The notes under the pieces were generated by a model that had not been told where the DNA came from, did not search any database, and saw only the letters and a program-made list of their open reading frames with translations. The position numbers were made by a program, and so were the translations under genes. A DNA stretch of 64,000 nt from Sphingomonas hankookensis (lineage in GTDB: Bacteria; Pseudomonadota; Alphaproteobacteria; Sphingomonadales; Sphingomonadaceae): assembly GCF_028551275.1 (NCBI RefSeq), contig NZ_CP117025.1:2720001-2784000 (forward strand), written 5' to 3'. Of this stretch, positions 35,089 to 43,818 are shown one piece after another. Numbering within the stretch: the stretch's first letter is position 1; each line of letters begins with the position of its first letter.

Positions 35089-35912
35089 TTCATCGTCTCC
35101 TTCAAATCCTGCGCGATGGCGGCTTCGGGCAAGGGGCGGACCCAGATATTGCGGAACGACACCGGCGAATCATGGTCCTGCAACTGGATCGGCGCGGCAT
35201 CGCCATGCGCCGTATATGTCGCGACCTGCCGCCAGACGGTCGTGCCCAGCATCGCCTGATGATTCTGCACCAGCACCCCGTTCAGGAACGCCGTGACATA
35301 GGCCGGCCGCACCAGCGATCCGTCGGCGGCAAAGCGCGGCCGTTCGAACACGATGTCGTAGCTCTGCCATTCGCCGGGCGCGCGCGACGCGTTCACCAGC
35401 GGCGGTTTCCAGCCATAGACCGCGCCCACCGTGCCATCGGCATAGGTCGGGTTCTGATAGCCATCGAGGATCTGCACCTCGTAGCGCTGCATGAACCAGA
35501 TACCGCTATTGCCGCGATCCTGCGACGATTTGGTCGGCGGGTTGGGCGAACGGAACTCCAGATGGAGTTGCACATCGCCGAAGCTCTGCTTCGTCACCAG
35601 CGCATTCTCGCCCCCGGCGCTGGCGCGCGACGGCACGGTCATCGCCCCGTCCTTGATCGGCCATGCCATGCGCTGCGGCGTCCATGCATCGAGCGAGCGC
35701 CCGTCGAACAACACCACCGCGTCGGACGGCGCACCGCCGGGCTGCTTCGCCGGCGTCACCGCCACCGGCGCAGGCCGGTCGGCGTCGTGGACGCGCCACT
35801 GACCACCCGGCAGCATCGGCGTATCCTTGAACCCCGGCTTGTCCTGCGCGACACCGGATGCTGAGAGCGTTATCAACGTCGCGCCGAGCGCGACCATCGT
35901 GCGGAGCGTCAT
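35085..35912 (-). CDS. DUF1080 (3-keto-disaccharide hydrolase type) exported protein
   Basis: A 275-residue protein with a signal peptide (1-22, ending SGVAQ). The DUF1080 jelly-roll domain shows VVLFDGRSLDAWTP (about 67-80), LHLEFRSP, 'RGNSGIWFMQRYEVQILDGY' and the closing segment SPVSFRNIWVRPL. DUF1080 proteins include enzymes cleaving the glycosidic bond of 3-keto-glycosides. In this operon it would act directly after the GMC dehydrogenase in the periplasm. Confidence 0.88.
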   Translation of the reverse strand: MTLRTMVALGATLITLSASGVAQDKPGFKDTPMLPGGQWRVHDADRPAPVAVTPAKQPGGAPSDAVVLFDGRSLDAWTPQRMAWPIKDGAMTVPSRASAGGENALVTKQSFGDVQLHLEFRSPNPPTKSSQDRGNSGIWFMQRYEVQILDGYQNPTYADGTVGAVYGWKPPLVNASRAPGEWQSYDIVFERPRFAADGSLVRPAYVTAFLNGVLVQNHQAMLGTTVWRQVATYTAHGDAAPIQLQDHDSPVSFRNIWVRPLPEAAIAQDLKETMK

Positions 35913-35925
35913 CCTCGCCTCCCCC

Positions 35926-36840
35926 TTAAACCTGATCGATCCGGCGATAGGCGGCGACCAGCGCCTCCTCCCCCGGTCGGCCTTTCAGCGAATTGCCATG
36001 TTCCATCCCGATCACCCCGGCATAGCGCTTGTCGCGCAGCCAGCGGACGATCGTCGCATAGTTGATCTCACCCGTGCCCGGCTCGTTCCGCCCCGGATTG
36101 TCGCCGAACTGGATATAGCCGATCTCGTCCCAGCACGCGGCAAGCGTCGGGATCAGATTCCCCGACTGAATCTGTTCGTGATACAGGTCGGCCAGAACCT
36201 TCACGCCCGGACTGTTCGCACCGCGCGCGACGGCATAGCCCTGCGCCACGGTCTGCATATAGACGCCGGGATGGTCGGTGCGGGTGTTGAGCGGCTCCAT
36301 CACCATCGCGATGCCGTGCGGCGCGACGATCTCGCCCGCGCGACGCATCACGTCGATCACCCGCGCGGTCTGGATATCCAGCGGGACGCGCGGGTCCATG
36401 AAGCCGGTGACCACGGTCATCCGCGTCGCCGACAGCCGCTTGGCGACGTCGATCGACTTGCGGATATCGCTCAGGAACGCCTCGCGCTCCGCGCCATCGG
36501 TCGCGCCCAGGATCGGCCGCGACTGTGCCCATTTCGGCATGGAGGCGACGAACACGCCCATCGTCATGCCGCGCTGTTGCAGCGCCTTGGCCATCGCCGT
36601 CTGCTCGGCAACGCTGCGCAGGCCCGCCTCGTTATCCTCCCAGGCGGTAAAGCCCTGATCGGCGGCATAGGCGATCTGTTCGATCCGCCCGCCCCGACTG
36701 GCGAAGCTGCCTTCGTGCGGCGCGAACTTCAGCGAGAAGCGCGCCGCGTTGGACGGCGGACGTTGTGCCGCGCCGACGCCGACCGCCAGCGTCGCCGCAG
36801 CGCCGCCGGCCATCACCGTGCGTCGCGACACGCCGCTCAT
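35926..36840 (-). CDS. Exported hydroxypyruvate-isomerase-like TIM-barrel protein
   Basis: A 304-residue xylose-isomerase-like barrel with a Tat-type signal (GVSRRTVMAGGAAATLAVGVG). Metal-site motifs are MVMEPLNTRTDHPGVY (Glu near 180), LADLYHEQ, YIQFGDNPGRNEPGTGEINY and IGMEHGNS, typical of the hydroxypyruvate isomerase family. Its export suggests that it acts on periplasmic keto-sugars rather than in glyoxylate metabolism. It overlaps the cytochrome gene by 4 nt. Confidence 0.85.
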   Translation of the reverse strand: MSGVSRRTVMAGGAAATLAVGVGAAQRPPSNAARFSLKFAPHEGSFASRGGRIEQIAYAADQGFTAWEDNEAGLRSVAEQTAMAKALQQRGMTMGVFVASMPKWAQSRPILGATDGAEREAFLSDIRKSIDVAKRLSATRMTVVTGFMDPRVPLDIQTARVIDVMRRAGEIVAPHGIAMVMEPLNTRTDHPGVYMQTVAQGYAVARGANSPGVKVLADLYHEQIQSGNLIPTLAACWDEIGYIQFGDNPGRNEPGTGEINYATIVRWLRDKRYAGVIGMEHGNSLKGRPGEEALVAAYRRIDQV

Positions 36841-37214
36841 TTGGCGGACGTCAGATAGGCGATGATCGCCGCGCGCTTCGTCGCATCGGGCGTCGCGATC
36901 GGCATCCGCGTGCCCGGAACCTTCTTGGTCGGAGCCGCGAGATATTCATCGAGCGTCTTGGCATCCCAGCGCAGCTTCGACGCCTTCAGCGCGGGCGAAT
37001 AGTTGAAGCCCGCGACCGATGCCGCCGGGCGGCCGACCACGCCGTTCAAATTCGGGCCGATGCCGTTGCGACCGCCCTTGTTGACCGTGTGGCATGCCTT
37101 GCACGCATTGAACGCGGGGGGCGCGGGCGTCTGCGCCGTTGTCGGCGTGGCGGTGGCGAGTAGCGCGACGGCGGCGCTGGTCCCGGCGATGGCGGTCCCC
37201 ATCAAAAACTTCAT
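36837..37214 (-). CDS. Monohaem c-type cytochrome
   Basis: A 125-residue class I cytochrome c. It has a signal peptide (1-27, ending TTAQ), haem motif CKACH (Cys38, Cys41, His42), GIGPNLNGVVGR, and the axial Met104 in GTRMPI. In context it would accept electrons from the GMC dehydrogenase, as LacB-type cytochromes do. The start at MKFLMG (37214) is chosen over a longer frame. It overlaps both neighbouring genes by 4 nt. Confidence 0.92.
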   Translation of the reverse strand: MKFLMGTAIAGTSAAVALLATATPTTAQTPAPPAFNACKACHTVNKGGRNGIGPNLNGVVGRPAASVAGFNYSPALKASKLRWDAKTLDEYLAAPTKKVPGTRMPIATPDATKRAAIIAYLTSAK

Positions 37215-38359
37215 CGATACTCTCCCGATACATGGGTCCATTTGTCGTCCGACGCGGCGTTCGCGATCATCGCCTCGATAAAGGCCATGGTGCGCAGGCC
37301 ATCGGTCAGGCCGGGCACGAACCGTTCGTCGTCACCGCGTATCCGGGCGGCGAAGCCCCGATACAGATTGGCAAATGCCTCGATATAGCCCTCCGGATGA
37401 CCCGAAGGTGTACGCAGCAGCGCCTGCGTCGACGCCCCCAGCCCCGGTCCACCGGCACGCACCACCTCGGCCGGCCGGTCGAGCCAGCGCAGCGTCAGCG
37501 TGTTCGGCTCCATCTGCGCCCATTCGAGCGTGCCGAGTTCGCCCGACACACGCAGCTTCAGGCCGTTCTCCTCGCCAGCCGCGACCTGCGTCGCCTTCAA
37601 CGTGCCGCGCGCGCCGCCTTCGAAGCGCAGCAGCGCGCTGACATCGTCGTCCAGCCGGCGGCCCGGGACATGCGTCGTCAGGTCCGCCGACAGCGTATCC
37701 ACGCGGATGCCCGCGATATGCTCGGCAAGGTGAAAGGCGTGGGTGCCGATATCGCCCAGGCACCCGCCCAGCCCGGCCTTGGCCGGATCGGTGCGCCATT
37801 CGGCCTGCTTGTTGCCCTCGCCATCGATCGGGAGGCTCAGCCAACCTTGCAGATATTCGACCTGCACCAGCCGGATCTTGCCCAGTTCGCCCCGCGCGAC
37901 GCGGGCGCGTGCCTCCTCGACCAGCGGATAGCCGCTATAGGTAAAGGCCAGCGCGAACTTCGCGCCGCCGGCCTTGGCGGCGGCGGCGATGGCGCGGGCT
38001 TCGTCGCCGTTCATCGCCATCGGCTTTTCGCAGAAGACATGGATGCCGGCGTTGAGCGCGGCGATCGCCATCGGCGCGTGCAGGTGGTTGGGCGTCACGA
38101 TCGCCAGCGCGTCGATCCGCTCGCCGACCGGCAGGGCCAGCTCGCCCGCGATCAGCGCGTGGACGTCGCCATAGACCCGTGCCGGATCGAGATTGAGCGC
38201 ATCGCCACTCCGGGCGTTACGTCCCGCATCGCTGCTGAACGCGCCGGCGACCAGTTGCCAGTCGCCGTCCATCGCCGCGGCGTGGCGGTGGATCGCGCCG
38301 ATGAACGCGCCTTCGCCGCCGCCGGCCATACCGAGCTTCAAGGGGCGCTTCGCACTCAT
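37211..38359 (-). CDS. Gfo/Idh/MocA family NAD(P)-dependent oxidoreductase
   Basis: A 382-residue cytosolic dehydrogenase. The Rossmann loop is [12 protein letters not shown] (10-21) and the family motif EKP is at 111-113 (FCEKPM). The C-terminal alpha/beta domain has [15 protein letters not shown], with His as proton relay. Members in keto-sugar operons reduce or oxidise C3 of hexoses. It has no signal peptide, so it works on imported sugars. The start at MSAKRP overlaps the next gene's stop by 4 nt; a longer frame is antisense-like sequence. Confidence 0.9.
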   Translation of the reverse strand: MSAKRPLKLGMAGGGEGAFIGAIHRHAAAMDGDWQLVAGAFSSDAGRNARSGDALNLDPARVYGDVHALIAGELALPVGERIDALAIVTPNHLHAPMAIAALNAGIHVFCEKPMAMNGDEARAIAAAAKAGGAKFALAFTYSGYPLVEEARARVARGELGKIRLVQVEYLQGWLSLPIDGEGNKQAEWRTDPAKAGLGGCLGDIGTHAFHLAEHIAGIRVDTLSADLTTHVPGRRLDDDVSALLRFEGGARGTLKATQVAAGEENGLKLRVSGELGTLEWAQMEPNTLTLRWLDRPAEVVRAGGPGLGASTQALLRTPSGHPEGYIEAFANLYRGFAARIRGDDERFVPGLTDGLRTMAFIEAMIANAASDDKWTHVSGEYR

Positions 38360-39414
38360 TCCGGCGACAGCCCCATCAGCGTGCGGATCGCGGCGCGATC
38401 GACCCCGCTCGCGGCGAAATCGTCGAACGGATGATCGGTCAGGCGGATCATGTGCGCTTCGATGAACGGCGCGCCTTCCGCCGCCCCGTCCGCCGAATTC
38501 TTCAGCGCGCATTCCCATTCGAGCACGGCCCAGCCATCATAGCCATATTGCGCCATGCGGCTGAACACGCCCGAGAAATCGACCTGCCCGTCGCCCAGCG
38601 AGCGGAAGCGTCCGGCGCGGTCGACCCAGTTCTGATAGCCGCCATAGACGCCCGACCGGCCGGTCGGATTGAATTCGGCGTCCTTCACGTGGAAGCACGA
38701 AATGCGATCGTGATAGCGGTCGATGAAGTCGAGATAGTCGAGCTGTTGCAGGACATAATGCGACGGGTCGAACAGCAGCCGCGCGGCATTATGGCCCTTC
38801 ACCGCCTCCAGGAAACGCTCCCAGGTGGCACCGTCGTGCAGGTCTTCGCCGGCATGAACCTCGAACGCGCAATGCACGCCATGGTCCTCGAACACGTCGA
38901 GGATCGGGGTCCAGCGCCGCGCGAGTTCGGCGAACGCTTCCTCGACCAGCCCCGCCGGACGCTGCGGCCACGGATAGAAATAGGGCCAGGCCAGCGCGCC
39001 GGAGAAGGTCGCATGCGCCTTCAGGCCGAGCTTCGCGCTGGCCTTCGCCGCCATCTTGACCTGCTCGACTGCCCAGACCTGCCGCTCGGCCGGCTTGCCG
39101 TGCACTTCCTTCGGCGCGAAACCGTCGAACAGCGTGTCGTATGCCGGATGCACCGCGACCAGCTGCCCCTGCAAATGGGTCGACAGCTCGGTCACTTCGA
39201 TGCCGAGCGTCGCCAGCTTGCCGGTCAGCTCGTCGCAATAATCCTGGCTTTCCGACGCGGTCTTCAGGTCGATCAGACGGCTGTCGCACGGGATCTGCAC
39301 CCCGACATAGCCAAGGCCCGCGGCCCACTCCGCCATATTCTCCAGCGTGTCGAACGGGGCCTCGTTGCCCATGAACTGGGCGAGGAAGATGCCCGGTCCC
39401 TTCATGCCCGTCAT
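38356..39414 (-). CDS. Cytosolic sugar phosphate isomerase/epimerase family protein
   Basis: A 352-residue xylose-isomerase-like TIM barrel without export signal. It has GYVGVQIPCDSRLIDL, CAFEVHAGEDLHDG (metal Glu), LLFDPSHYVLQQLDYLDFI (Asp/His ligands), 'CFHVKDAEFNPTGRSGVYGG', then AVLEWECAL. This long form with the FNPTGRSG loop is frequent in operons for 3-keto- or amino-sugar catabolism. It overlaps both neighbours by 4 nt. Confidence 0.87.
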   Translation of the reverse strand: MTGMKGPGIFLAQFMGNEAPFDTLENMAEWAAGLGYVGVQIPCDSRLIDLKTASESQDYCDELTGKLATLGIEVTELSTHLQGQLVAVHPAYDTLFDGFAPKEVHGKPAERQVWAVEQVKMAAKASAKLGLKAHATFSGALAWPYFYPWPQRPAGLVEEAFAELARRWTPILDVFEDHGVHCAFEVHAGEDLHDGATWERFLEAVKGHNAARLLFDPSHYVLQQLDYLDFIDRYHDRISCFHVKDAEFNPTGRSGVYGGYQNWVDRAGRFRSLGDGQVDFSGVFSRMAQYGYDGWAVLEWECALKNSADGAAEGAPFIEAHMIRLTDHPFDDFAASGVDRAAIRTLMGLSPE

Positions 39415-40658
39415 GCCAGCGTCTCCTTGCGGTCGTCACGGAAGGTCAATTGAAACAGCAGCGCGATGGCGGCGGCGGCGACGGCGGGATAGACCCACAT
39501 GCCCTGCCAGTCGGCAATGGTCGGGTTGGCCGGCAGCTGCGCATAGAGCAACGCGCCGATCTGCGAGCCGAGCAGCATACCGACGCCATAGGTGAACAGG
39601 GTCAGCATTCCCTGCGCCTGTGCGTTCACGCCCTTCGGCGCGGCGATGATGCCGGTGTAGATCGCGCCCGCGACGAAGAAGAAGTCGTAGCAGACGCCGT
39701 GCAGCGCGACGCCGAGATAGACCGCCCAGATGCCCGACCCGCCGTCACCGATCGCGAACAATGCATACCGCAGCGCCCACGCAGCCATGCCGACCAGCAG
39801 CAGCGGCTTCACCCCGAAGCGGCGATAGAGCCACGGCATCGAGAACATGAACACCAGCTCGGACATCTGCCCGATGGCGAGCGTACCGCCGACATTCTCG
39901 ATCCCCGCCGCACCGACATAGGGTGACGCATAGGCATAATACATCGCCAGCGGGACCGAGATCAGCGTCGCGCAAGCGATAAACACCAGGAACGATTTGT
40001 TCCGCATCAGCGAGAACGCCTCGACGCAGAACACCTGCGCCAGGACGCTGCCGCCCTGCGGCTTGTCCGCTTCGACGGTCGGCAGCGTGACGCTGTAGAG
40101 ACCCAGTGCTACCGACACGACCGCCGCGACGGTAAAGATCTGCGGGCTGGCCGACAGTCCCGCCCAGCCGATGATCAGGCCCGACGCGATCCAGCCGATC
40201 GTGCCGAACGCACGCACGAACGGGAAATTGTCGGTCCGTTCGCCGAAGCTCTTGAGCGCGATGGTGTTCGCAAGACCGACCGTCGGCATGTACAGGATCA
40301 TGTAGCCGAGCAGCAGCCACACGAAGGTGCCCCCGCGCTCCGGCGTAATCAGCGAAGGCAACAGGAACAACAACACCCCGCCAACCAGATGCAAAATCAC
40401 CATCAGCATCTTGGGCGCGACATAGCGCGTCGCGACCATGCCGAGCAGCAGCGACCCGACGATCGACGCGATCGGCCCCATCGAAAACGCATTGCCGATC
40501 AGATTGCCGATGCCGACCGTCTGCATGACCAGGCCGAGCGTGACCTGCCACGCGCCCCAGATGAAAAACTGCATGAACATCAAAGCGCTTAGTCGGACGG
40601 TCATCCCGCCATCGACCGTCGCGCCGCTGCGACGTCCCACACCCTCCGCAATGGCCAT
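39411..40658 (-). CDS. Nucleoside/sugar:H+ symporter-type MFS permease
   Basis: A 415-residue, 12-helix transporter of the nucleoside-H+-symporter branch of the MFS. It has MFMQFFIWGAWQVTLG at the first helix, GTIGWIASGLIIGW in the middle, and a C-terminal helix ending in FRDDRKETLA. In carbohydrate operons this branch carries sugars or keto-glycosides across the inner membrane. It is the first gene of the nine-gene operon. The start may be MTVRLSALMF (40604) instead. LacI-type palindromes lie 55-90 nt upstream. Confidence 0.87.
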   Translation of the reverse strand: MAIAEGVGRRSGATVDGGMTVRLSALMFMQFFIWGAWQVTLGLVMQTVGIGNLIGNAFSMGPIASIVGSLLLGMVATRYVAPKMLMVILHLVGGVLLFLLPSLITPERGGTFVWLLLGYMILYMPTVGLANTIALKSFGERTDNFPFVRAFGTIGWIASGLIIGWAGLSASPQIFTVAAVVSVALGLYSVTLPTVEADKPQGGSVLAQVFCVEAFSLMRNKSFLVFIACATLISVPLAMYYAYASPYVGAAGIENVGGTLAIGQMSELVFMFSMPWLYRRFGVKPLLLVGMAAWALRYALFAIGDGGSGIWAVYLGVALHGVCYDFFFVAGAIYTGIIAAPKGVNAQAQGMLTLFTYGVGMLLGSQIGALLYAQLPANPTIADWQGMWVYPAVAAAAIALLFQLTFRDDRKETLA

Positions 40659-40712
40659 GCGCCATCCCCTCCGCGGTTTTGTCTGCTAATTACGCACGAG
40701 GCTAGGTAGATA

Positions 40713-40747
40713 TGACACCGCTGTAAAGTCCAATGTAACCGGTTTCA
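40713..40747. promoter_or_regulatory. Tandem LacI/GalR-type operators before the permease operon
   Basis: TGTAACCGGTTTCA (40734-40747) is a near-perfect palindrome of the LacI-family type TGNAACCGGTTNCA. Immediately upstream, TGACACCGCTGTAA (40713-40726) has the same spacing and CCGC core. Centre-to-centre distance is 21 nt, two helical turns. They lie 55-90 bp before the permease start, where a repressor would block transcription. No lacI-type gene is in the window. Confidence 0.6.
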
Positions 40748-40798
40748 CAGCTTTTACGATATTTGATGCATGGTGATTTCGCTGCGGATTGATAACGT

Positions 40799-42313
40799 TC
40801 ACTGGTTTGGGCTGCGACAATGGCGATCGATGAACGCCATATGATCCGGCATCACGCGCACGCCCGAATCCATCGCCGCGGCGATCCGCGTCATCCGGTC
40901 GTCCAGTTCGGCATCCGGCAGCAGATCGGCGATCGGATGATAGCGCTTGGGCGCGATATTCTGACCATGCAGCACCGCCAGCCAGCTCGTTTCACTGAAT
41001 AGTTCATTGTCGTGGCGGTAGAGCCGGGCATTCTCGCGGAAGATCGCGATGCGTTCTTCCAGCGATGCCGGAATCGCCATGTCGCGGCACCGGCGCCACA
41101 ACGGACTGTCGTCGCGTGCCGTCGCCTTGTAATGCAGGATCAGGAAGTCGCGGATCTGCTCATACTCCGCGCGGGTCCGGCGGTTATAATAGTCGATATC
41201 GGGCTGGTTGAACGACCGGTCGGGAAAATTGGTCAGCAACCGCGCGATCCCCGACTGGATCAGATGGATCGACGTTGATTCGAGCGGTTCGAGAAACCCC
41301 GACGCCAGCCCGAGCGCGACGACGTTGCGGTCCCACGCCTTGCGCCGGACGCCCGCGGTGAAGCGCAAGAAGTTCGGTCCGGCAAGCGGTTCGCCGTCAA
41401 GACTCGCGTCGAGCATCGCCAGCGCGGCATCGTCATCGATATAGTCCGAACAATAGACATGGCCGTTGCCGGTCCGCGACTGGAGCGGGATACGCCAGCG
41501 CCACCCGACGCTGGTCGCGGTCGCGCGGGTATAGGGCGTCGGATCGCCGATCCGCGCGCACGGCCGCGCCACCGCCCGGTCGCAGGGTAGCCATTCGCTC
41601 CAATCGTCGTAACCGGCCTTCAGCGCTCCTTCGATCAGCAGCCCGCGAAAGCCCGAGCAGTCGATGAACAGATCGCCCGCAACCTTGCGTCCATCTTCCA
41701 GCAGGACATGGTCGACATGACCGTTCGCGCCGTTCAACGCGACATCGACGATCCGCCCCTCGATCCGCTCGACGCCCGCCGCCTCGGCGCGTTCGCGCAG
41801 GTAACGGGCGTAGAGCGCCGCATCGAACTGGAAGGCATAGGATATGCCGGCGAGCGGCGATCCCGGCCGGCTGTGGTCGGGCCGCTGGAACTTGCCCGCC
41901 CGCGCCGCGCCCACGCCGATACTGTAGCGGTCGAGCGGCAGCGCGCCGCCCATCTGCGCCTGCCGATACCAGAACTGATGGAAGTGCAGCCCCTCCATCT
42001 CCTGCCCGTAACTGCCGAAGGGATGGATGTAGCGCTCGCCGATCCGGCCCCAGTCGACGAACTCGATCCCCAGCTTGAACGTCGCGCAAGTCCGGCGAAC
42101 GAACTCGTCCTCGTCGATGCCGAGCAGCCGGTTGAAATACTGGATATGCGGGATCGTCGCCTCGCCCACCCCGACCGTCCCGATCTCCTCCGACTCCACG
42201 ACGCGGATCGCAATGCCGCTGCCTGACAGGATATGGGAGAAGGCGGCGGCGGCCATCCACCCGGCGGTGCCGCCGCCGACGATGGTGATGCTGCGGATAT
42301 TGCCGTCCTTCAT
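40799..42313 (-). CDS. FAD-dependent tryptophan-halogenase-family protein (A)
   Basis: A 504-residue flavin-dependent halogenase family member. The FAD loop is VGGGTAGWM (12-20), the catalytic lysine equivalent is Lys80 (FKLGIEFVDWG), the WxWxIP motif is WRWRIP, and the glutamate segment FLEPLESTSIHL is intact. All hallmark residues are present, so a reaction with FADH2 and halide is plausible. The true substrate is unknown, since no biosynthetic cluster surrounds it. It is the last of four genes in a tightly overlapping operon. Confidence 0.93.
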   Translation of the reverse strand: MKDGNIRSITIVGGGTAGWMAAAAFSHILSGSGIAIRVVESEEIGTVGVGEATIPHIQYFNRLLGIDEDEFVRRTCATFKLGIEFVDWGRIGERYIHPFGSYGQEMEGLHFHQFWYRQAQMGGALPLDRYSIGVGAARAGKFQRPDHSRPGSPLAGISYAFQFDAALYARYLRERAEAAGVERIEGRIVDVALNGANGHVDHVLLEDGRKVAGDLFIDCSGFRGLLIEGALKAGYDDWSEWLPCDRAVARPCARIGDPTPYTRATATSVGWRWRIPLQSRTGNGHVYCSDYIDDDAALAMLDASLDGEPLAGPNFLRFTAGVRRKAWDRNVVALGLASGFLEPLESTSIHLIQSGIARLLTNFPDRSFNQPDIDYYNRRTRAEYEQIRDFLILHYKATARDDSPLWRRCRDMAIPASLEERIAIFRENARLYRHDNELFSETSWLAVLHGQNIAPKRYHPIADLLPDAELDDRMTRIAAAMDSGVRVMPDHMAFIDRHCRSPNQ

Positions 42314-43818
42314 GCCGCAACCGCCGGGCAGTAGCGCAACAGGAATTCGCCATGGGTCGGCATCCGCTGCACCGCCGCCGCCATCGCCTCGCGCATCGAC
42401 GCCAGGCTGCGCGCGACATCGTCCGCCGGCAGCGTGGCGACGATCGGGTCGCTTGTCGTCGGCATGATCCCCTGCCCCAGCATCACCGCAACCCAGCTCG
42501 GCCGCGCGAACAGCTCGTCGTTATAGCGGAATACCCGCCCGGTTTCACGGAACAGCTCGATCTTGTGCAGCAGCGTATCGGGCAGCGTCATCGTTCGGCA
42601 GTAGTTCCAGAACGGCGTGTCGTCGCGCGTCGTCGCGGCATAATGCAGTATGATGAAATCGCGCACCTGTTCGAACTCGGTACGCATGTGGCGGTTATAT
42701 TCGGTGCGCAGGATTTCGGGAATGTCGCCCCGGGGAAACAGCGAGATGAAACGGCTGATGCCTTCTTGGATCAGATAGATCGACGTCGATTCCAGCGGCT
42801 CGAGGAACCCCGCCGCCAACCCGATCGCGATGCAGTTGCCCTGCCAGAAACGCTCGCGGCACCCTGCGCGGAACGTAATCCGACGCGGATCGGCGAGCGG
42901 AGCTGCTTCGAGGGTCGCCAACATTACGTCGCGGGCGGCATCCTCCGACTGGAACGCGCTTGCAAAGATATGGCCGTTGCCGACGCGGCGCTGCGTCGGG
43001 ATGCGCCATTGCCAGCCGGCGTCGCGCGCGGTCGATCGGGTATAGGGCGTCGGCGCTCCGGCGTGGGCGCTCGGCACCGCCAGCGCGGTATCGCAGGGCA
43101 GCCAGGGGCTCCAGTCGACGAACCCGGCATCCAGCGTCTGGCCGATCAGCAGCGCGCGAAAGCCGGTGCAGTCGAAGAAGAAATCACCCTCGACCACCCG
43201 CCCGTCCGACAGGGTCAGCCGGGCGATATCGCCCCGCGCATCCTGCCCGACCTCGCCGACCGTCCCTTCGACCCGCACCACGCCCCGCGTCTCGGCATAG
43301 CGGCGCAGAAAGCGGGCATAGAGCGTCGCATCGAAATGATAGGCATAGCGGATCTGCGACAGCACCGACCGGGGATTGGGATCGGGCAGGACGAACCGCC
43401 CGGCCTGCGCCGCGACCGCGCACAGGCTGTATGCTTCGATCGGGTCGGTCGCACCGTCCTCGCGCGCGCGTAGCCAATATTGGTGGAAGTCGATGCCCTG
43501 CATGTCGACGCCATGCTGACCGAACGGATGAATATAGCGGTCACCCTTCGCGCCCCAGTCGACGAACTCGATCCCCAGTTTGAACGTCGCCCGAGTCGCG
43601 GCCATGAACTCCGCTTCGTTCACGCCCAGCATCCGGTGGAAGGCGAGGATGTCGGGAATGGTCGCCTCCCCCACCCCGACCGTGCCGATCGCGTCGGATT
43701 CGACCAGCGTGATCGCCACGTCCTTCGGACCCAGCAGGCTGGAGAGCGCCGCCGCCGTCATCCAGCCGGCCGATCCGCCGCCGACGATCACGATCCGGCG
43801 CAACAGGGGTGCGTTCAC
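42310..43818 (-). CDS. FAD-dependent tryptophan-halogenase-family protein (B)
   Basis: A 502-residue paralogue. It has VGGGSAGWM (12-20), Lys80 in FKLGIEFVDWGAKGDRY, WQWRIPTQRR, and GFLEPLESTSIYLIQ. It shares the layout HPFGQHG/DFHQYWLR with its neighbours. It overlaps genes A and C by 4 nt each, which implies equal production. It is presumed active from intact motifs; substrate unknown. Confidence 0.93.
   Translation of the reverse strand: MNAPLLRRIVIVGGGSAGWMTAAALSSLLGPKDVAITLVESDAIGTVGVGEATIPDILAFHRMLGVNEAEFMAATRATFKLGIEFVDWGAKGDRYIHPFGQHGVDMQGIDFHQYWLRAREDGATDPIEAYSLCAVAAQAGRFVLPDPNPRSVLSQIRYAYHFDATLYARFLRRYAETRGVVRVEGTVGEVGQDARGDIARLTLSDGRVVEGDFFFDCTGFRALLIGQTLDAGFVDWSPWLPCDTALAVPSAHAGAPTPYTRSTARDAGWQWRIPTQRRVGNGHIFASAFQSEDAARDVMLATLEAAPLADPRRITFRAGCRERFWQGNCIAIGLAAGFLEPLESTSIYLIQEGISRFISLFPRGDIPEILRTEYNRHMRTEFEQVRDFIILHYAATTRDDTPFWNYCRTMTLPDTLLHKIELFRETGRVFRYNDELFARPSWVAVMLGQGIMPTTSDPIVATLPADDVARSLASMREAMAAAVQRMPTHGEFLLRYCPAVAA

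Noticed and set aside
40790..40803. Third LacI-like site TGATAACGTTCACT
   Set aside because: The right half is poor and it overlaps the 3' end of the halogenase A gene.
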